DNA of 64,000 bases from CAYTBN01 sp964542165 (GCA_964542165.1 CAZITQ010000013.1:7692-71691); one strand, 5' to 3'; numbered from the stretch's first letter, positions 51,521 to 60,317 are shown. Translations and numbers: made by a program. The notes: generated by a model not told the origin, from the sequence alone.

Positions 51521-52813
51521 ATGAAGCGACCCCATCTCGCCGGACTGGCCTTGACGGCATCTCTGTTGCTGTTCCCGGCCTGCCCTGGCGACGACGACGA
51601 CGCCACGGGGGACGACGACGCCACGGGGGACGACGACGTCACGGGGGATGACGACGCCACGGGGGACGACGACGCCACCGGGGACGACGACGTCACCGGG
51701 GACGACGACGTCACCGGGGACGACGACACCACCGGGGACGACGACTCCACCGGGGACGACGACGCCACCGGGGACGACGACACCACGGGAGACGACGACA
51801 CCACGGGAGACGACGACGACACCTACGCCTGCACCGGCGAATGGGAGCCGCTGACCGTCCTGGACGGGTTCGCCTCCTGGGTCTACTCCGAGGCCGTCCA
51901 CGGCGCACCGGCGCGCCTCGCCGCGGTTCACTCGGGAGCCCTGGAGCTGTACGACGTGTCCGCCCCGGCGGCCCCGACCCTGGACGTCTCCTTCACGACC
52001 CTGGATCTGGGCCCCTGGGGCGTCTGGGGCGACGTGGCCGACGCCAGCTGGGGGTTCGCGGCCACCGGGGAGACCGCCATCGGCCCCCAGGCCGTGTACG
52101 AGGTGCTGGCCGTCGAGGTGGACGCCGCCGGTAGCGTCCTCGGTCCCCGCCTGCAGCTGCCCCACCCCGTGACCCGCGTGGCCACGGACGGGGATCGCCT
52201 CGCCGCCGCGGGGAGCGGAGCCGTGAGCTTCGTGGAGTACACCGGGACCGACCTGGTCCTGCTGGAGACCCGCCCGCTGCCCTTCGACGTGGTGTGGGTC
52301 AACAACGTGGCCCTGGACGACGACACCGCGCTGGTCACCTCGTACAGCGGCGGGCTGATGCTCGTCCCCATGGATCCGGCGGAGCCGATCGTCTCCCTGC
52401 AGACGGTGGGTACCCCCCAGGCCCCCCTGCCCACCCCCGACGGCTGGCTGATCCCGTCGACGGGCAACTACTGGATCGGCTGCGACGGTGCCCTGGAGCT
52501 CCTGGACCTGGTTGCAGGCACACTGACCTTCCTGGACGACGCCCCCTGCATCTCCGCCTTCGACGCCGAGGACGGGCCCTTCCAGGGAGCCCTGTTCGCC
52601 GGGGAGCTCTTGCTGGCCAACAGCGAGAGCGGGCTGCTCCGACTCCCCTGGACACCTCCGGGGATCAGCGTCCCCAACACGACGACCCTGACGACGGGGG
52701 TCTGGCCCGACGTGCCCACCTACCCCGTTCGGGTGGAACGCCTCGACGACGTGCTGTTCCTCCTGGGCAGCTACGGCGACGGGATCGGGATCGTGCGGAT
52801 CTGCGAACCCTGA
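51521..52813 (+). CDS. Poly-Asp-tethered beta-propeller-like lipoprotein (copy 2)
   Basis: A 430-residue lipoprotein, paralogue of the preceding gene. Lipobox LFPAC is followed by Pro-Gly and about 17 repeats of a GDDDxT unit, with x being Ala, Val, Thr or Ser. The folded part starts WEPLTVLDGFASWVYSEAV, has GALELYDVSAPAAPTLDVSF and VNNVALDDDTALVTSYSGG, and ends IGIVRICEP, parallel to copy 1 throughout. The repeat regularity indicates recent expansion. GGAGGG precedes the ATG at 51521. A histidine kinase gene starts seven bases after its stop and could be co-transcribed. Confidence 0.78.
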   Translation: MKRPHLAGLALTASLLLFPACPGDDDDATGDDDATGDDDVTGDDDATGDDDATGDDDVTGDDDVTGDDDTTGDDDSTGDDDATGDDDTTGDDDTTGDDDDTYACTGEWEPLTVLDGFASWVYSEAVHGAPARLAAVHSGALELYDVSAPAAPTLDVSFTTLDLGPWGVWGDVADASWGFAATGETAIGPQAVYEVLAVEVDAAGSVLGPRLQLPHPVTRVATDGDRLAAAGSGAVSFVEYTGTDLVLLETRPLPFDVVWVNNVALDDDTALVTSYSGGLMLVPMDPAEPIVSLQTVGTPQAPLPTPDGWLIPSTGNYWIGCDGALELLDLVAGTLTFLDDAPCISAFDAEDGPFQGALFAGELLLANSESGLLRLPWTPPGISVPNTTTLTTGVWPDVPTYPVRVERLDDVLFLLGSYGDGIGIVRICEP

Positions 52814-52820
52814 GGATTCG

Positions 52821-53972
52821 ATGAACGACGCGCCCGAGCTGCCGGCACGCGCCAGCCTCCCCGTCCGGACGGCGGGCCCGGTGCGGGTGGTGGCCACCGA
52901 GCTGGCCTTCGCGGTCGGCGGGTGGGCCTGGGCGTCCCTGCTGCTGGGCTTCCTGCACCGGGAGTGGCAGCCGGCCTGGGCGCTGATCTGCGCCCTGCTG
53001 GGGGGGATCGCGCTGCGGCGGGTGGTGTTGCCCACCTACCGCCCCCTCCCCCCCTTCCTGCGGGGCCCCCTGGACATCGCCGTGGGGCTGCTGGGGACGG
53101 GGATCGCGGCGTGGGCGACCCTGGTCCGTTTCTCCATCCCCTACTGGGCACTGCGCTGGAGGGAGGCGGTCTCCCTGGTCGGGCTGCTGCTGGTCGGAGG
53201 ACTCGCCGTGGCCGCGCTGGTCTACACCTACCGCCGTCTCGCCGTCGAGGTGGAGCGCCGCGAGGCGGAGATGGCCCAGCTGCGGGAGGCCGGCCTGCGG
53301 GCCCGGCTGAGCGCCCTGCAGGCCCAGATCAATCCCCACTTCCTGTTCAACGCCCTCAACTCGCTGGCCGAGCTGGTCCACGGGGATCCGGACGTGGCCG
53401 AGGATCGGGTCGGCGACCTGGCACACCTGCTGCGCTACTCCCTGCGCTCGTCGGCCAGTGGGCTGGTGAGCCTGGACCAGGAGCTCCAGGCCGTCGACCG
53501 CTACCTGAACCTGGAGCGCGTGCGCCTCGGGGATCGGCTCCGGGTGGAGCTGGACGTGGATCCCGACCTCCGCGGGGCCCGAATCCCTGGCCTGTCCCTG
53601 CAGCCCCTGGTGGAGAACGCGGTTCGTCACGCGGTGGCATCACGGCCCGAAGGCGGCACGATCCGCGTGTCGGCGGCCATCGAAGCCGGGAAGGTCCGCA
53701 TCGCGGTGCAGGACGACGGGCCCGGGTTGCCCGACGACGTGCGCGGCAGGCTCGCTGCCGTCGCCGCCGGGGAGGCCTCCGCGGCGCCCGCCCCTGCCGG
53801 CACCGGGGGGGCCGGGGGCGGACTGGCCAACGTCCAGCAGCGCATGACCCTGAGCTACGGCGGGGCGGGCGAGCTGACCATCGAGGACCCCGAAGGCGGC
53901 GGCACACGCCTGGAGCTTCGCTTTCCGCGGGAGGTGGCCGGCGGATCCCCCGGCGGGCGGGAGGACCGATGA
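52821..53972 (+). CDS. LytS/YehU-type sensor histidine kinase
   Basis: A 383-residue membrane kinase. Four hydrophobic helices occupy residues about 25-135 without a periplasmic domain. A coiled-coil linker (VERREAEMAQLREAGLRARL) leads to the His_kinase motif QINPHFLFNALNSL, with phospho-acceptor His173. The HATPase part has the N box LVENAVRHAV near 260 and the G1 box VQDDGPGLPDDV. GAGGA precedes the ATG. The last four bases overlap the next gene's ATG (ATGA). LytS-type kinases with such bundles often monitor membrane state or cell-wall products. The cognate LytTR regulator follows. Confidence 0.92.
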   Translation: MNDAPELPARASLPVRTAGPVRVVATELAFAVGGWAWASLLLGFLHREWQPAWALICALLGGIALRRVVLPTYRPLPPFLRGPLDIAVGLLGTGIAAWATLVRFSIPYWALRWREAVSLVGLLLVGGLAVAALVYTYRRLAVEVERREAEMAQLREAGLRARLSALQAQINPHFLFNALNSLAELVHGDPDVAEDRVGDLAHLLRYSLRSSASGLVSLDQELQAVDRYLNLERVRLGDRLRVELDVDPDLRGARIPGLSLQPLVENAVRHAVASRPEGGTIRVSAAIEAGKVRIAVQDDGPGLPDDVRGRLAAVAAGEASAAPAPAGTGGAGGGLANVQQRMTLSYGGAGELTIEDPEGGGTRLELRFPREVAGGSPGGREDR

Positions 53973-54796
53973 GCATCCGGGTCGTGGTGGTGGACGACGA
54001 GCCCCTGGCGCGGAGTCGAATGCGGCGCCTGCTCGGGGGCCACCCGGACGTGGAGGTGGTGGGCGAGGCGTCCGACGGGGACGCGGCCCACGCGGCGGTA
54101 CTGGAGCTGCGTCCGGACGTGGTGTTCCTGGATGTGAACATGCCGGGCAGCACCGGGACGGAGGCCCTTCGCGCCATCCAGTCGTCGCTGCCCGAGTCCA
54201 TGTGGCCGCTGGCGGTGTTCACCACCGCGTACGAGGAGCACGCGGTCGAGGCCTTCGCCCTGGAGGGTACCGACTACCTGCTCAAGCCGGTGGAGAAGAC
54301 GGAGCTGGCCCGGGCGCTGAAGCGGGTGCGCAAGGTCCTGTGGCGGGGAGCCGAATCGCCGGCCACACCCCCGGCAACCCCCGCAGCCCAGGTCGCCGCA
54401 CCGGCTCCGGAGCCCACCCCGGCGGCCTCCCCCGAGTCCGTAGCTCCCGCCCCGGAGGCCGCTCCCGGCCACCTGACCGCCCAGCGGGCGGGCAAGCTGA
54501 TCCGGCTACCCCTGGCCCACGTGGCCCTGTTGGAGGTGGAGGACACCATCACCTTCGCCTCGGTGGGCTCGGACCGCCATCGCCTGTCCCTCTCCCTGAC
54601 CGAGGCCGAGGGGCGGCTCCCCTCCCCGCCCTTCGTGCGGGTCTCCCGGTCCGCCATCGTCAACCTGGACTGGATCGCCCACCTGGCCCCCGGCGCCTCG
54701 GGCACCTACCAGGCCACCCTCCGACCGCCCGCGGACCGCCAGGTCCCCGTCTCCCGTCGCCGCGCCCGGCGGCTCCTCGACCTCTTCGAGCGCTGA
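53969..54796 (+). CDS. LytTR-family response regulator
   Basis: A 275-residue regulator. Residues 1-120 are a receiver domain with Asp55 in VVFLDVNMPG and Lys in LKPVEKTEL. A Pro/Ala-rich linker (residues 125-165) joins it to the C-terminal LytTR DNA-binding domain, KLIRLPLAHVALLEVEDTITF and FVRVSRSAIVNLDWI, ending SRRRARRLLDLFER. LytTR domains bind direct repeats of the form (T/A)(A/C)(C/A)GTTN(A/G)(T/G). Five such near-matches (ACCGTT) lie in the 125 bases just after this gene, upstream of the bactofilin-like gene, which suggests that gene is its target. Coupled to the kinase gene by ATGA. Confidence 0.93.
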   Translation: MSIRVVVVDDEPLARSRMRRLLGGHPDVEVVGEASDGDAAHAAVLELRPDVVFLDVNMPGSTGTEALRAIQSSLPESMWPLAVFTTAYEEHAVEAFALEGTDYLLKPVEKTELARALKRVRKVLWRGAESPATPPATPAAQVAAPAPEPTPAASPESVAPAPEAAPGHLTAQRAGKLIRLPLAHVALLEVEDTITFASVGSDRHRLSLSLTEAEGRLPSPPFVRVSRSAIVNLDWIAHLAPGASGTYQATLRPPADRQVPVSRRRARRLLDLFER

Positions 54797-54803
54797 TCCA
54801 CTC

Positions 54804-54919
54804 ACCGTTCACGGCGACCGTTCGACCGTTGAACGGTGCTGGCGACCGCTCGCTGGAAACGACGCAAGGGTTTCGGGGAGGGGTCGTACAGTGGCCGTAT
54901 CCGACGACGGGCGAACGGT
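54804..54919 (+). promoter_or_regulatory. Array of five LytTR-type ACCGTT boxes
   Basis: On the plus strand ACCGTT begins at 54804, 54817 and 54825 (intervals of 13 and 8). On the minus strand AACGGT, which is the reverse complement, is found at 54832-54837 and 54914-54919. Including the flanking three bases, each of the five agrees at eight of nine positions with the LytTR consensus. The third and fourth boxes overlap as a palindrome, ACCGTT-G-AACGGT (54825-54837). The region is the leader of the next gene and follows the LytTR gene. Confidence 0.6.
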
Positions 54920-54966
54920 GGACGGACGCCACAGCGGGTACCGAACCGACGCACCTGGAGAAGACC

Positions 54967-56268
54967 ATGACTTTCACCATCAAGCCTTCCCGATGGACCT
55001 CGCTGTTCCTGGAGACGCTCGGCGCGCTGGCGATCGTGCTGACGCTGACGATCGCGGGGGTCTCGTGGGCGGAGACCGAGACGGAAGACACGGCGAGCGA
55101 GCTCGCGGTGCCACCCCATGACTCCGAGCCGGGTGGCACGGGCAGCTCGCTGGCCGTGGTACCCGTGGCCGAGGCCGTTGCAGACGCCGTCGCCGAACCC
55201 CTCGCCGAGGAGCTCGTAGCGCCGGCCCTGCACGCCACCTTCCTCGGGGACGAGTACGTGGAGGCCACCGAACCCGCCAGCGACCTCTTCATGTTCGGCA
55301 GGACCGCGATCTCCCGGGCGAACATCGAGGACAACGCGCTGGTGTTCGCCCAGTTCGCCGAGGTCCGGGACGGCCGCATCGACGGTGACCTGCTGGTCGG
55401 CGGTGAGCGGATGGTGATCGACGCGCCGGTGGGCGGCGACGTCTATGCCTTCGGCGGCGAACTCCACATCCTGGAGGGCGGGATGGTCGGCGGCGACATC
55501 CTCTCGGCCACGGGCAAGATCATCGTCGAGGGCAAGGTCGGCGGGCGAATCACCGGCGGCTCGGGGGCCGTGGTCATCGACGGTGTGGTCGGCGAGGTCT
55601 GCGACCTGGAGGTCGGTCAGATGAAGATCGGCGAGAACGCGGTGATCGCCGGCGACCTGTGCTACTCGGCCCCCGAGCCCGCGACCATCGCCGATGGCGC
55701 CCAGGTGATGGGCGACACCCAGTACACCGTCGCCACCCACGACGACTGGGACAGCGCCCACGAGGACGACGACGAGGGCGGCATCCTCGGCTGGTTCGTC
55801 TGGCACCTCTGGCTGCTGCTGGCCGCCCTGGTCACCGGCTCGGTGCTGATCCGCATCAGCGGCCCCGCCGCACGGCGCACCTCCGACGCCCTGCTGACCC
55901 AGCCGGGTCGTTCCCTGGGCCTGGGCTTCGTGGCGATGATCCTCATCCCGGCGGCCTCCGCGATGGCCATGGTCCTCATCGTTCCCCTGCCCCTGGGCAT
56001 GATCGGCATGGCCCTGTACGGCATCGCCCTGTACGTGACCGGCCTGATCGCCTCCCACGCCCTGGGTCGCGCCCTGCTGCGCCGCTTCACCGGCCTGGAC
56101 GAGGTCTCCCCCTACGGCTCGCTGGCCCTGGGTCTGGTCATCGTGCATCTCTTCCTGGCCATCCCCTTCTTCGGCTTCCTGGCCCGTCTGGTCATCGTCT
56201 CCGCCGGCCTCGGCGCGCTGTGGGTCGCCTCCCGCAACGGCGCCGACCCCGAGCCTGACGCGGCCTGA
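54967..56268 (+). CDS. Bactofilin-like polymer domain plus polytopic membrane protein
   Basis: A 433-residue protein. The signal peptide is near residues 15-35. Residues about 95-250 show the short-repeat right-handed helix of bactofilin/polymer-forming proteins: RIDGDLLVGGERMVIDAPVG, GDVYAFGGELHILEG, VGGDILSATGKIIVEGKVGG. Residues about 275-420 contain four hydrophobic helices. Bactofilins form cytoskeletal filaments; this version seems exported before its membrane part, like other 'polymer-forming' envelope proteins. The stretch with Asp/Glu near residue 255-265 (WDSAHEDDDEG) is a linker. Probably regulated by the LytS/LytTR pair upstream, given the ACCGTT boxes. Confidence 0.8.
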   Translation: MTFTIKPSRWTSLFLETLGALAIVLTLTIAGVSWAETETEDTASELAVPPHDSEPGGTGSSLAVVPVAEAVADAVAEPLAEELVAPALHATFLGDEYVEATEPASDLFMFGRTAISRANIEDNALVFAQFAEVRDGRIDGDLLVGGERMVIDAPVGGDVYAFGGELHILEGGMVGGDILSATGKIIVEGKVGGRITGGSGAVVIDGVVGEVCDLEVGQMKIGENAVIAGDLCYSAPEPATIADGAQVMGDTQYTVATHDDWDSAHEDDDEGGILGWFVWHLWLLLAALVTGSVLIRISGPAARRTSDALLTQPGRSLGLGFVAMILIPAASAMAMVLIVPLPLGMIGMALYGIALYVTGLIASHALGRALLRRFTGLDEVSPYGSLALGLVIVHLFLAIPFFGFLARLVIVSAGLGALWVASRNGADPEPDAA

Positions 56269-56272
56269 TCCC

Positions 56273-56344
56273 CTACCGCCCACCCCTCCCCGCCCGCTAC
56301 CGCCCACCCCTCCCCGCCCGCTACCGCCCACCCCTCCCCGCCAC
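56273..56344 (+). repeat. Three tandem copies of a 24-bp C-rich repeat
   Basis: The unit starts at 56273, 56297 and 56321 and reads CTACCGCCCACCCCTCCCCG plus CCCG, the third copy being incomplete. The opposite strand is a run of G3-G5 clusters and could form G-quadruplexes. It lies directly after the bactofilin-like gene. Confidence 0.85.
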
Positions 56345-56386
56345 CCTCCCCCACCCGCCCGCCCTCAGGAAAGGAGGGTGGCGGGG
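56336..56386. terminator. Perfect 14-bp inverted repeat after the tandem repeats
   Basis: CCCCGCCACCCTCC (56336-56349) and GGAGGGTGGCGGGG (56373-56386), 23-nt loop. Without a following T run it is a weak intrinsic terminator, but together with the C-rich repeats it probably marks the transcript end of the two-component operon region. Confidence 0.5.
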
Positions 56387-56509
56387 AAGGACCTCGATCT
56401 CCTCCTCCCCCTGCGCCTCTGCGAGAGTCCCCGCTCCCGCCACTCATTTTCCCAACTTCCCCGGAACCTTCCCGTACCCTGGCTGTCCTACCTGACCGGA
56501 GGACACGCC

Positions 56510-58888
56510 ATGTTCCGTCGCTTCGCCACCTCGATCGCAGCTTTCGGCCTCACCGTCCTGTTCACCGGCGCCGCTTCGGCCCAGGGATTCCTGGTGCCGC
56601 CGGACGACCCGAGCCTGGGCAACACGACCTTCAGCCTGGAGACCCAGCGGGTGCTGGTGGCGGTGGAGGCCGGCGTGGCCTCGTTCCAGGTGGACCAGGA
56701 GTTCCGCAACAACACGGCGCGCCAGCTCGAGGCGACCTTCTACTTCCCCCTGCCCGAGAACGCGGCGCTGGCGGACTTCTCGATGTGGATCAATGGCAAG
56801 AAGACCAAGGGCGAGTTGCTGGAGCGGCAGCAGGCCGTGCAGGTCTACGAGGAGATCGTCCGGCGGATGGTCGACCCGGGGATCCTCGAGTACGTGGGTC
56901 AGGATCTGATCCGCGCGCGAATCTTCCCCATCCCCCCCAACGGCACCCAGAAGATCCAGGTCTGCTTCGAGAGCATCGTGGAGCTGGAGGGATCGCTGGC
57001 CGAGGTCCGCTACCCCCTCAAGGCGCCCTCCGCCCTCCAGGGCACCACCGGCGACCTGACCATCAAGGCCGAGATCCACAGCGACATCCCGGTGCGCAGC
57101 GTCTACTCGCCCAGCCATCCGGTGGACGTGACCCACTCCGGGGACACGGTGGTGGCGGGCTTCGAGAAGTACGGCGCCAGCTTCGACCGCGACTTCAAGC
57201 TCTACTACACCCTGAGCCAGGAGCCGGTGGGGGTGTCGGTGGTGTGCTACCGCACGCCAGGTGAGGACGGCTACTTCATGCTCATGGCCGCCCCTGGGGA
57301 GGACCAGACCGCCGCGGCGATGCCCAAGGACATCACGTTCGTGGTCGACACCTCGGGTTCCATGGCCGGTGACAAGATCCAGGGGGCCCGCGAGGCGCTC
57401 AAGTTCAGCCTCAACTCCCTCAACGAGCACGACCGGTTCAACGTGGTGCGCTTCTCCACCGGCGTGGAGACCTTCGCCGGGTCGCTCCAGGGCGCCAGCC
57501 GGGACAACGTGGCCCGGGCCCTGACCTTCGTGGATCGCTTCGAGGCCCTGGGCGGGACGAACATCTCCGAGGCCCTGGACACGGCGCTGCGCCACACCCC
57601 CGAGTCGGGCAGGCCCTACTACGTCGTGTTCATGACCGACGGCCTGCCCACGGTCGGCGTCACCAGCGCCGAGAGCATCCTCTCCCAGGCCGGTGGACGG
57701 GTCGCGGCGATGGACGGCGCGGTCCGCTTCTTCACCCTGGGGGTGGGCCACGACGTGAACACCACCCTGCTGGACACCCTGGCCGCCGACAACCGGGGCA
57801 TGGCCGAGTACCTGGCCCCGGAGGAGGACCTGGAGGTCAAGGTCAGCACCTTCTACCGCAAGATCTCCCGGCCGGTGCTGGCCGACCTGGACCTGGACCT
57901 GGGCGGGGCCTCGGCCTACGACGTCTTCCCGCGGGAGCTGCCCGACCTGTTCAGCGGCAGCCAGCTGCTGGTCATGGGCCGGTACAAGGGCGCGGGGGAC
58001 AAGCGGGTGGAGCTCAAGGGCATCGCCGCGGGCGACCCGCAGACCTTCGCCACCACCGTGGGCTTCGAGTCGGCCCGCAACGACCACGAGTTCATCCCCC
58101 GGTTGTGGGCCCAGCGCAAGGTGGGCTTCCTGCTGGACGAGATCCGCCGCAACGGCGAGCAGCAGGAGCTGGTGGACGAGGTGATCACCCTCAGCAAGCG
58201 GTTCGGGATCATGACGCCGTACACCTCCTTCCTGGTGGTGGAGGACACCCCGGTCGCCAGCAACACCGGCGCACCGGCGATCACCGTGCCGACCCCCGAC
58301 GGCGTGACCCGGGGCGGCGGCGTCCGCTTCGAGGAGGAGGAGCGCTCCCGCGGCTGGTTCGGCGGTCCGGAGGACCGGGAGGACGCGGCGGCGGAGGAGG
58401 GCGACTGGGGCGGCTGGGACGATGACCGGGACGCGGACCGGCGCAGCCGGGAGCCCATGGCGGCGGCTCCCGCGGGCCGCGGACGGGGCTCGGCAGCGCT
58501 CAAGAAGGCCAAGGAGAGCCAGCGGGCCATGTCGGGGTTCGGCGCGGTGAGCGGCGCCGAGGCCGTGGCCACCAGCGAGGCCATCGGCGATCTCAAGGAC
58601 GCCGAGGTCGACGAGAGCGCCTCCCTGAGCCGCGTGGTCGGCGACAAGGTGTTCCACTACCGCGGCGGCGCGTGGGTCGACGAGCGGTACACCACCGGCA
58701 TGCAGACCCTGTCGATCCGCTACCTCTCGGACGCCTACTTCGCGCTGTTGCGCGTCGACTCCGATCTGAGGCGCTACGTCGCCCTCGGCGAATCGGTGAC
58801 CTTCGTGGTGGGCGGCAACAAGGCCATCGTCATCGGCCCCGGCGGGGACGAGCCCTCCGAGTCCCAGATCCGCTCCTTCCTGCGCTGA
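56510..58888 (+). CDS. VIT/von Willebrand factor A surface protein
   Basis: A 792-residue secreted protein with signal peptide ending ASA. Residues about 35-165 are a VIT domain (VEAGVASFQVDQEFRNNTARQL, FYFPLPENAAL, FDLI-type strands). Residues about 274-450 are a VWA domain with an intact metal-ion adhesion site, DTSGSM beginning at Asp280, and TDGLPTVG as the later Thr-Asp motif. The C-terminus (about 650-710) is a low-complexity Glu/Arg/Trp stretch, followed by an unidentified domain. The combination is like inter-alpha-trypsin-inhibitor heavy chains. Probably mediates protein-protein or matrix contacts. GGAGGA lies before the ATG at 56510. No membrane anchor is evident. Confidence 0.9.
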   Translation: MFRRFATSIAAFGLTVLFTGAASAQGFLVPPDDPSLGNTTFSLETQRVLVAVEAGVASFQVDQEFRNNTARQLEATFYFPLPENAALADFSMWINGKKTKGELLERQQAVQVYEEIVRRMVDPGILEYVGQDLIRARIFPIPPNGTQKIQVCFESIVELEGSLAEVRYPLKAPSALQGTTGDLTIKAEIHSDIPVRSVYSPSHPVDVTHSGDTVVAGFEKYGASFDRDFKLYYTLSQEPVGVSVVCYRTPGEDGYFMLMAAPGEDQTAAAMPKDITFVVDTSGSMAGDKIQGAREALKFSLNSLNEHDRFNVVRFSTGVETFAGSLQGASRDNVARALTFVDRFEALGGTNISEALDTALRHTPESGRPYYVVFMTDGLPTVGVTSAESILSQAGGRVAAMDGAVRFFTLGVGHDVNTTLLDTLAADNRGMAEYLAPEEDLEVKVSTFYRKISRPVLADLDLDLGGASAYDVFPRELPDLFSGSQLLVMGRYKGAGDKRVELKGIAAGDPQTFATTVGFESARNDHEFIPRLWAQRKVGFLLDEIRRNGEQQELVDEVITLSKRFGIMTPYTSFLVVEDTPVASNTGAPAITVPTPDGVTRGGGVRFEEEERSRGWFGGPEDREDAAAEEGDWGGWDDDRDADRRSREPMAAAPAGRGRGSAALKKAKESQRAMSGFGAVSGAEAVATSEAIGDLKDAEVDESASLSRVVGDKVFHYRGGAWVDERYTTGMQTLSIRYLSDAYFALLRVDSDLRRYVALGESVTFVVGGNKAIVIGPGGDEPSESQIRSFLR

Positions 58889-58928
58889 CATCTCGGGAGG
58901 CCGAGGCCACCACGCAGAGCGTCCGGGC

Positions 58929-58934
58929 TAGGAT
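58929..58934 (+). promoter_or_regulatory. Candidate -10 of the paraoxonase-like gene
   Basis: TAGGAT at 58929-58934. Transcription would begin near 58941, with GGAG (58951-58954) as ribosome site before the ATG at 58961. Confidence 0.3.
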
Positions 58935-58960
58935 GGAACGAACCTGGTCCGGAGTACGAG

Positions 58961-59986
58961 ATGGTCAGACCGCTGCTGGTCGCAATGACGGCCCTCGCTG
59001 GGCTCGCCGCCGGTGGTTGCGCCCCCCGCGCCCTGTACAGCTTCGACATGACGGCCCATCCGGGCATCCCCGGCCCCGAGGACATGGTGCTCGACGGCCC
59101 GGACCGGCTGCTGATCTCGTCCCAGGACCGGCGGGCGGATCCCTGGCCGCCCGGGGGGATCTTCGCCCTGCACATGCCCACCGGAGCCATCGCCGAGCTG
59201 CCCCGGGTGGGGGAACCCGAGGGGTTGAGCTTCCACCCCCACGGGATCGACCTGGTGCGCCGTGCCGACGGCGAGGTCTGGCTCTACGCCATCACCCACC
59301 GGCCGCCGGGCGAGCTCCCGCGCCACGCCATCGCCGTCTACCGGGTCCAGCGCGACCGGCTCGAGTTCCTGGAACTGCTGGAGGATCCCCTGCTGGCGTC
59401 TCCCAACGACCTGGCGGCCACGCCCGACGGTCAGGTCTACGTGAGCAACGACGGCTCGGCGGACCACGGGATCGCCGAGGTCATCTTCGCCCTGAAGCGA
59501 TCCACGATCGTGCACAGGGACGTCGACGGGAGCTGGAAGCTGGTGGCCGACGGGCTGGCCTACTGCAACGGCATCGCCGTGGTCGGCAACCGGGTGATCG
59601 TGGCCAGCACGCGCGAGCACACGATCTACGGATTCTCGATCCTCGGCGACGGGTCGCTGACCCACAAGACTTCGCTGGCCCGGGTCAAGGGGCCCGACAA
59701 CTTCTTCGTGGCTGGCAACGACCTCTTCGTGGCCTGCCACCCCCGGGCGCTGGCGTTCGCAGCCCACGCCCTGAACCCCAAGAAACGATCGCCGTCTCAG
59801 GTCTACCGTCTGGACCTGGCGTCGGGCGAGCTGCAGCTGGTGTTCGCCGACGACGGCAGCGGGATCAGCGCCTCGGCCACCGGGATCTGGGTCGATCAGA
59901 CCCTGTGGATCGGACAGGTCTTCGATCCCTTCGTGATCCAGGCGCGGGTGAGGCACGGGACCGACGGGAGCCGGCAGGATCCCTGA
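58961..59986 (+). CDS. Paraoxonase-like (PON/SMP-30) lipoprotein
   Basis: A 341-residue lipoprotein with lipobox GLAAGGC (Cys20) followed by Ala-Pro-Arg. The rest is a six-bladed propeller of the paraoxonase/arylesterase type. The calcium and catalytic residues of PON1 can be matched one for one: Glu40-Asp41 in GPEDMVLD (PON1 Glu53-Asp54), His94 in FHPHGIDL (His115), His113 (His134; same 19-residue spacing), Asn149-Asp150 (Asn168-Asp169), Asn203 (Asn224) and Asp246-Asn247 (Asp269-Asn270). Such enzymes hydrolyse lactones, aryl esters or organophosphates; lactonase (quorum-quenching) activity is a reasonable guess. It should be anchored in an envelope membrane. Confidence 0.85.
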   Translation: MVRPLLVAMTALAGLAAGGCAPRALYSFDMTAHPGIPGPEDMVLDGPDRLLISSQDRRADPWPPGGIFALHMPTGAIAELPRVGEPEGLSFHPHGIDLVRRADGEVWLYAITHRPPGELPRHAIAVYRVQRDRLEFLELLEDPLLASPNDLAATPDGQVYVSNDGSADHGIAEVIFALKRSTIVHRDVDGSWKLVADGLAYCNGIAVVGNRVIVASTREHTIYGFSILGDGSLTHKTSLARVKGPDNFFVAGNDLFVACHPRALAFAAHALNPKKRSPSQVYRLDLASGELQLVFADDGSGISASATGIWVDQTLWIGQVFDPFVIQARVRHGTDGSRQDP

Positions 59987-59987
59987 A

Positions 59988-60317
59988 TCACTTGGGCGGG
60001 AGCGACAGGGCGAAGTCCACCCCGAGCTGGATCCACCGCTCCAGGTCGACGTCGTCCTCGAATCCCTCCTGGCCGACCCAGATCCAGCCCTTCATCGGTC
60101 GCCCGGTCATGTCGAAAGGCCGTGCGTGGGGCCTCTGCAGCGCCTCTTCGTAGCGCTTGGGCCCCACCCGGACGATCAACTCGTCGCCATGCACTCCCAC
60201 GGACATGTTGCCCCGCAGCATGTACCCCACCCCACCGAACATCTTCTTGGGCTCCAGCCCGCCCCGGTCCCCCAGCACGTCCAGGATCCGCTGCGCCAAC
60301 CCCTCGTCGTACGCCAT
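59988..60317 (-). CDS. TfoX N-terminal-domain protein
   Basis: A 109-residue protein of the TfoX/Sxy N-terminal family (EPKKMFGGVGYMLRGNMSVG is the central motif). The C-terminal domain of full TfoX, which is needed for competence activation in Haemophilus, is absent. Small homologues are common in delta-lineages and have no assigned function. The ATG at 60317 is fixed by GGAGGT at 60320-60325 on this strand; a longer frame runs into the divergent gene. The stop is one base from the convergent paraoxonase-like gene's stop. Confidence 0.85.
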   Translation of the reverse strand: MAYDEGLAQRILDVLGDRGGLEPKKMFGGVGYMLRGNMSVGVHGDELIVRVGPKRYEEALQRPHARPFDMTGRPMKGWIWVGQEGFEDDVDLERWIQLGVDFALSLPPK

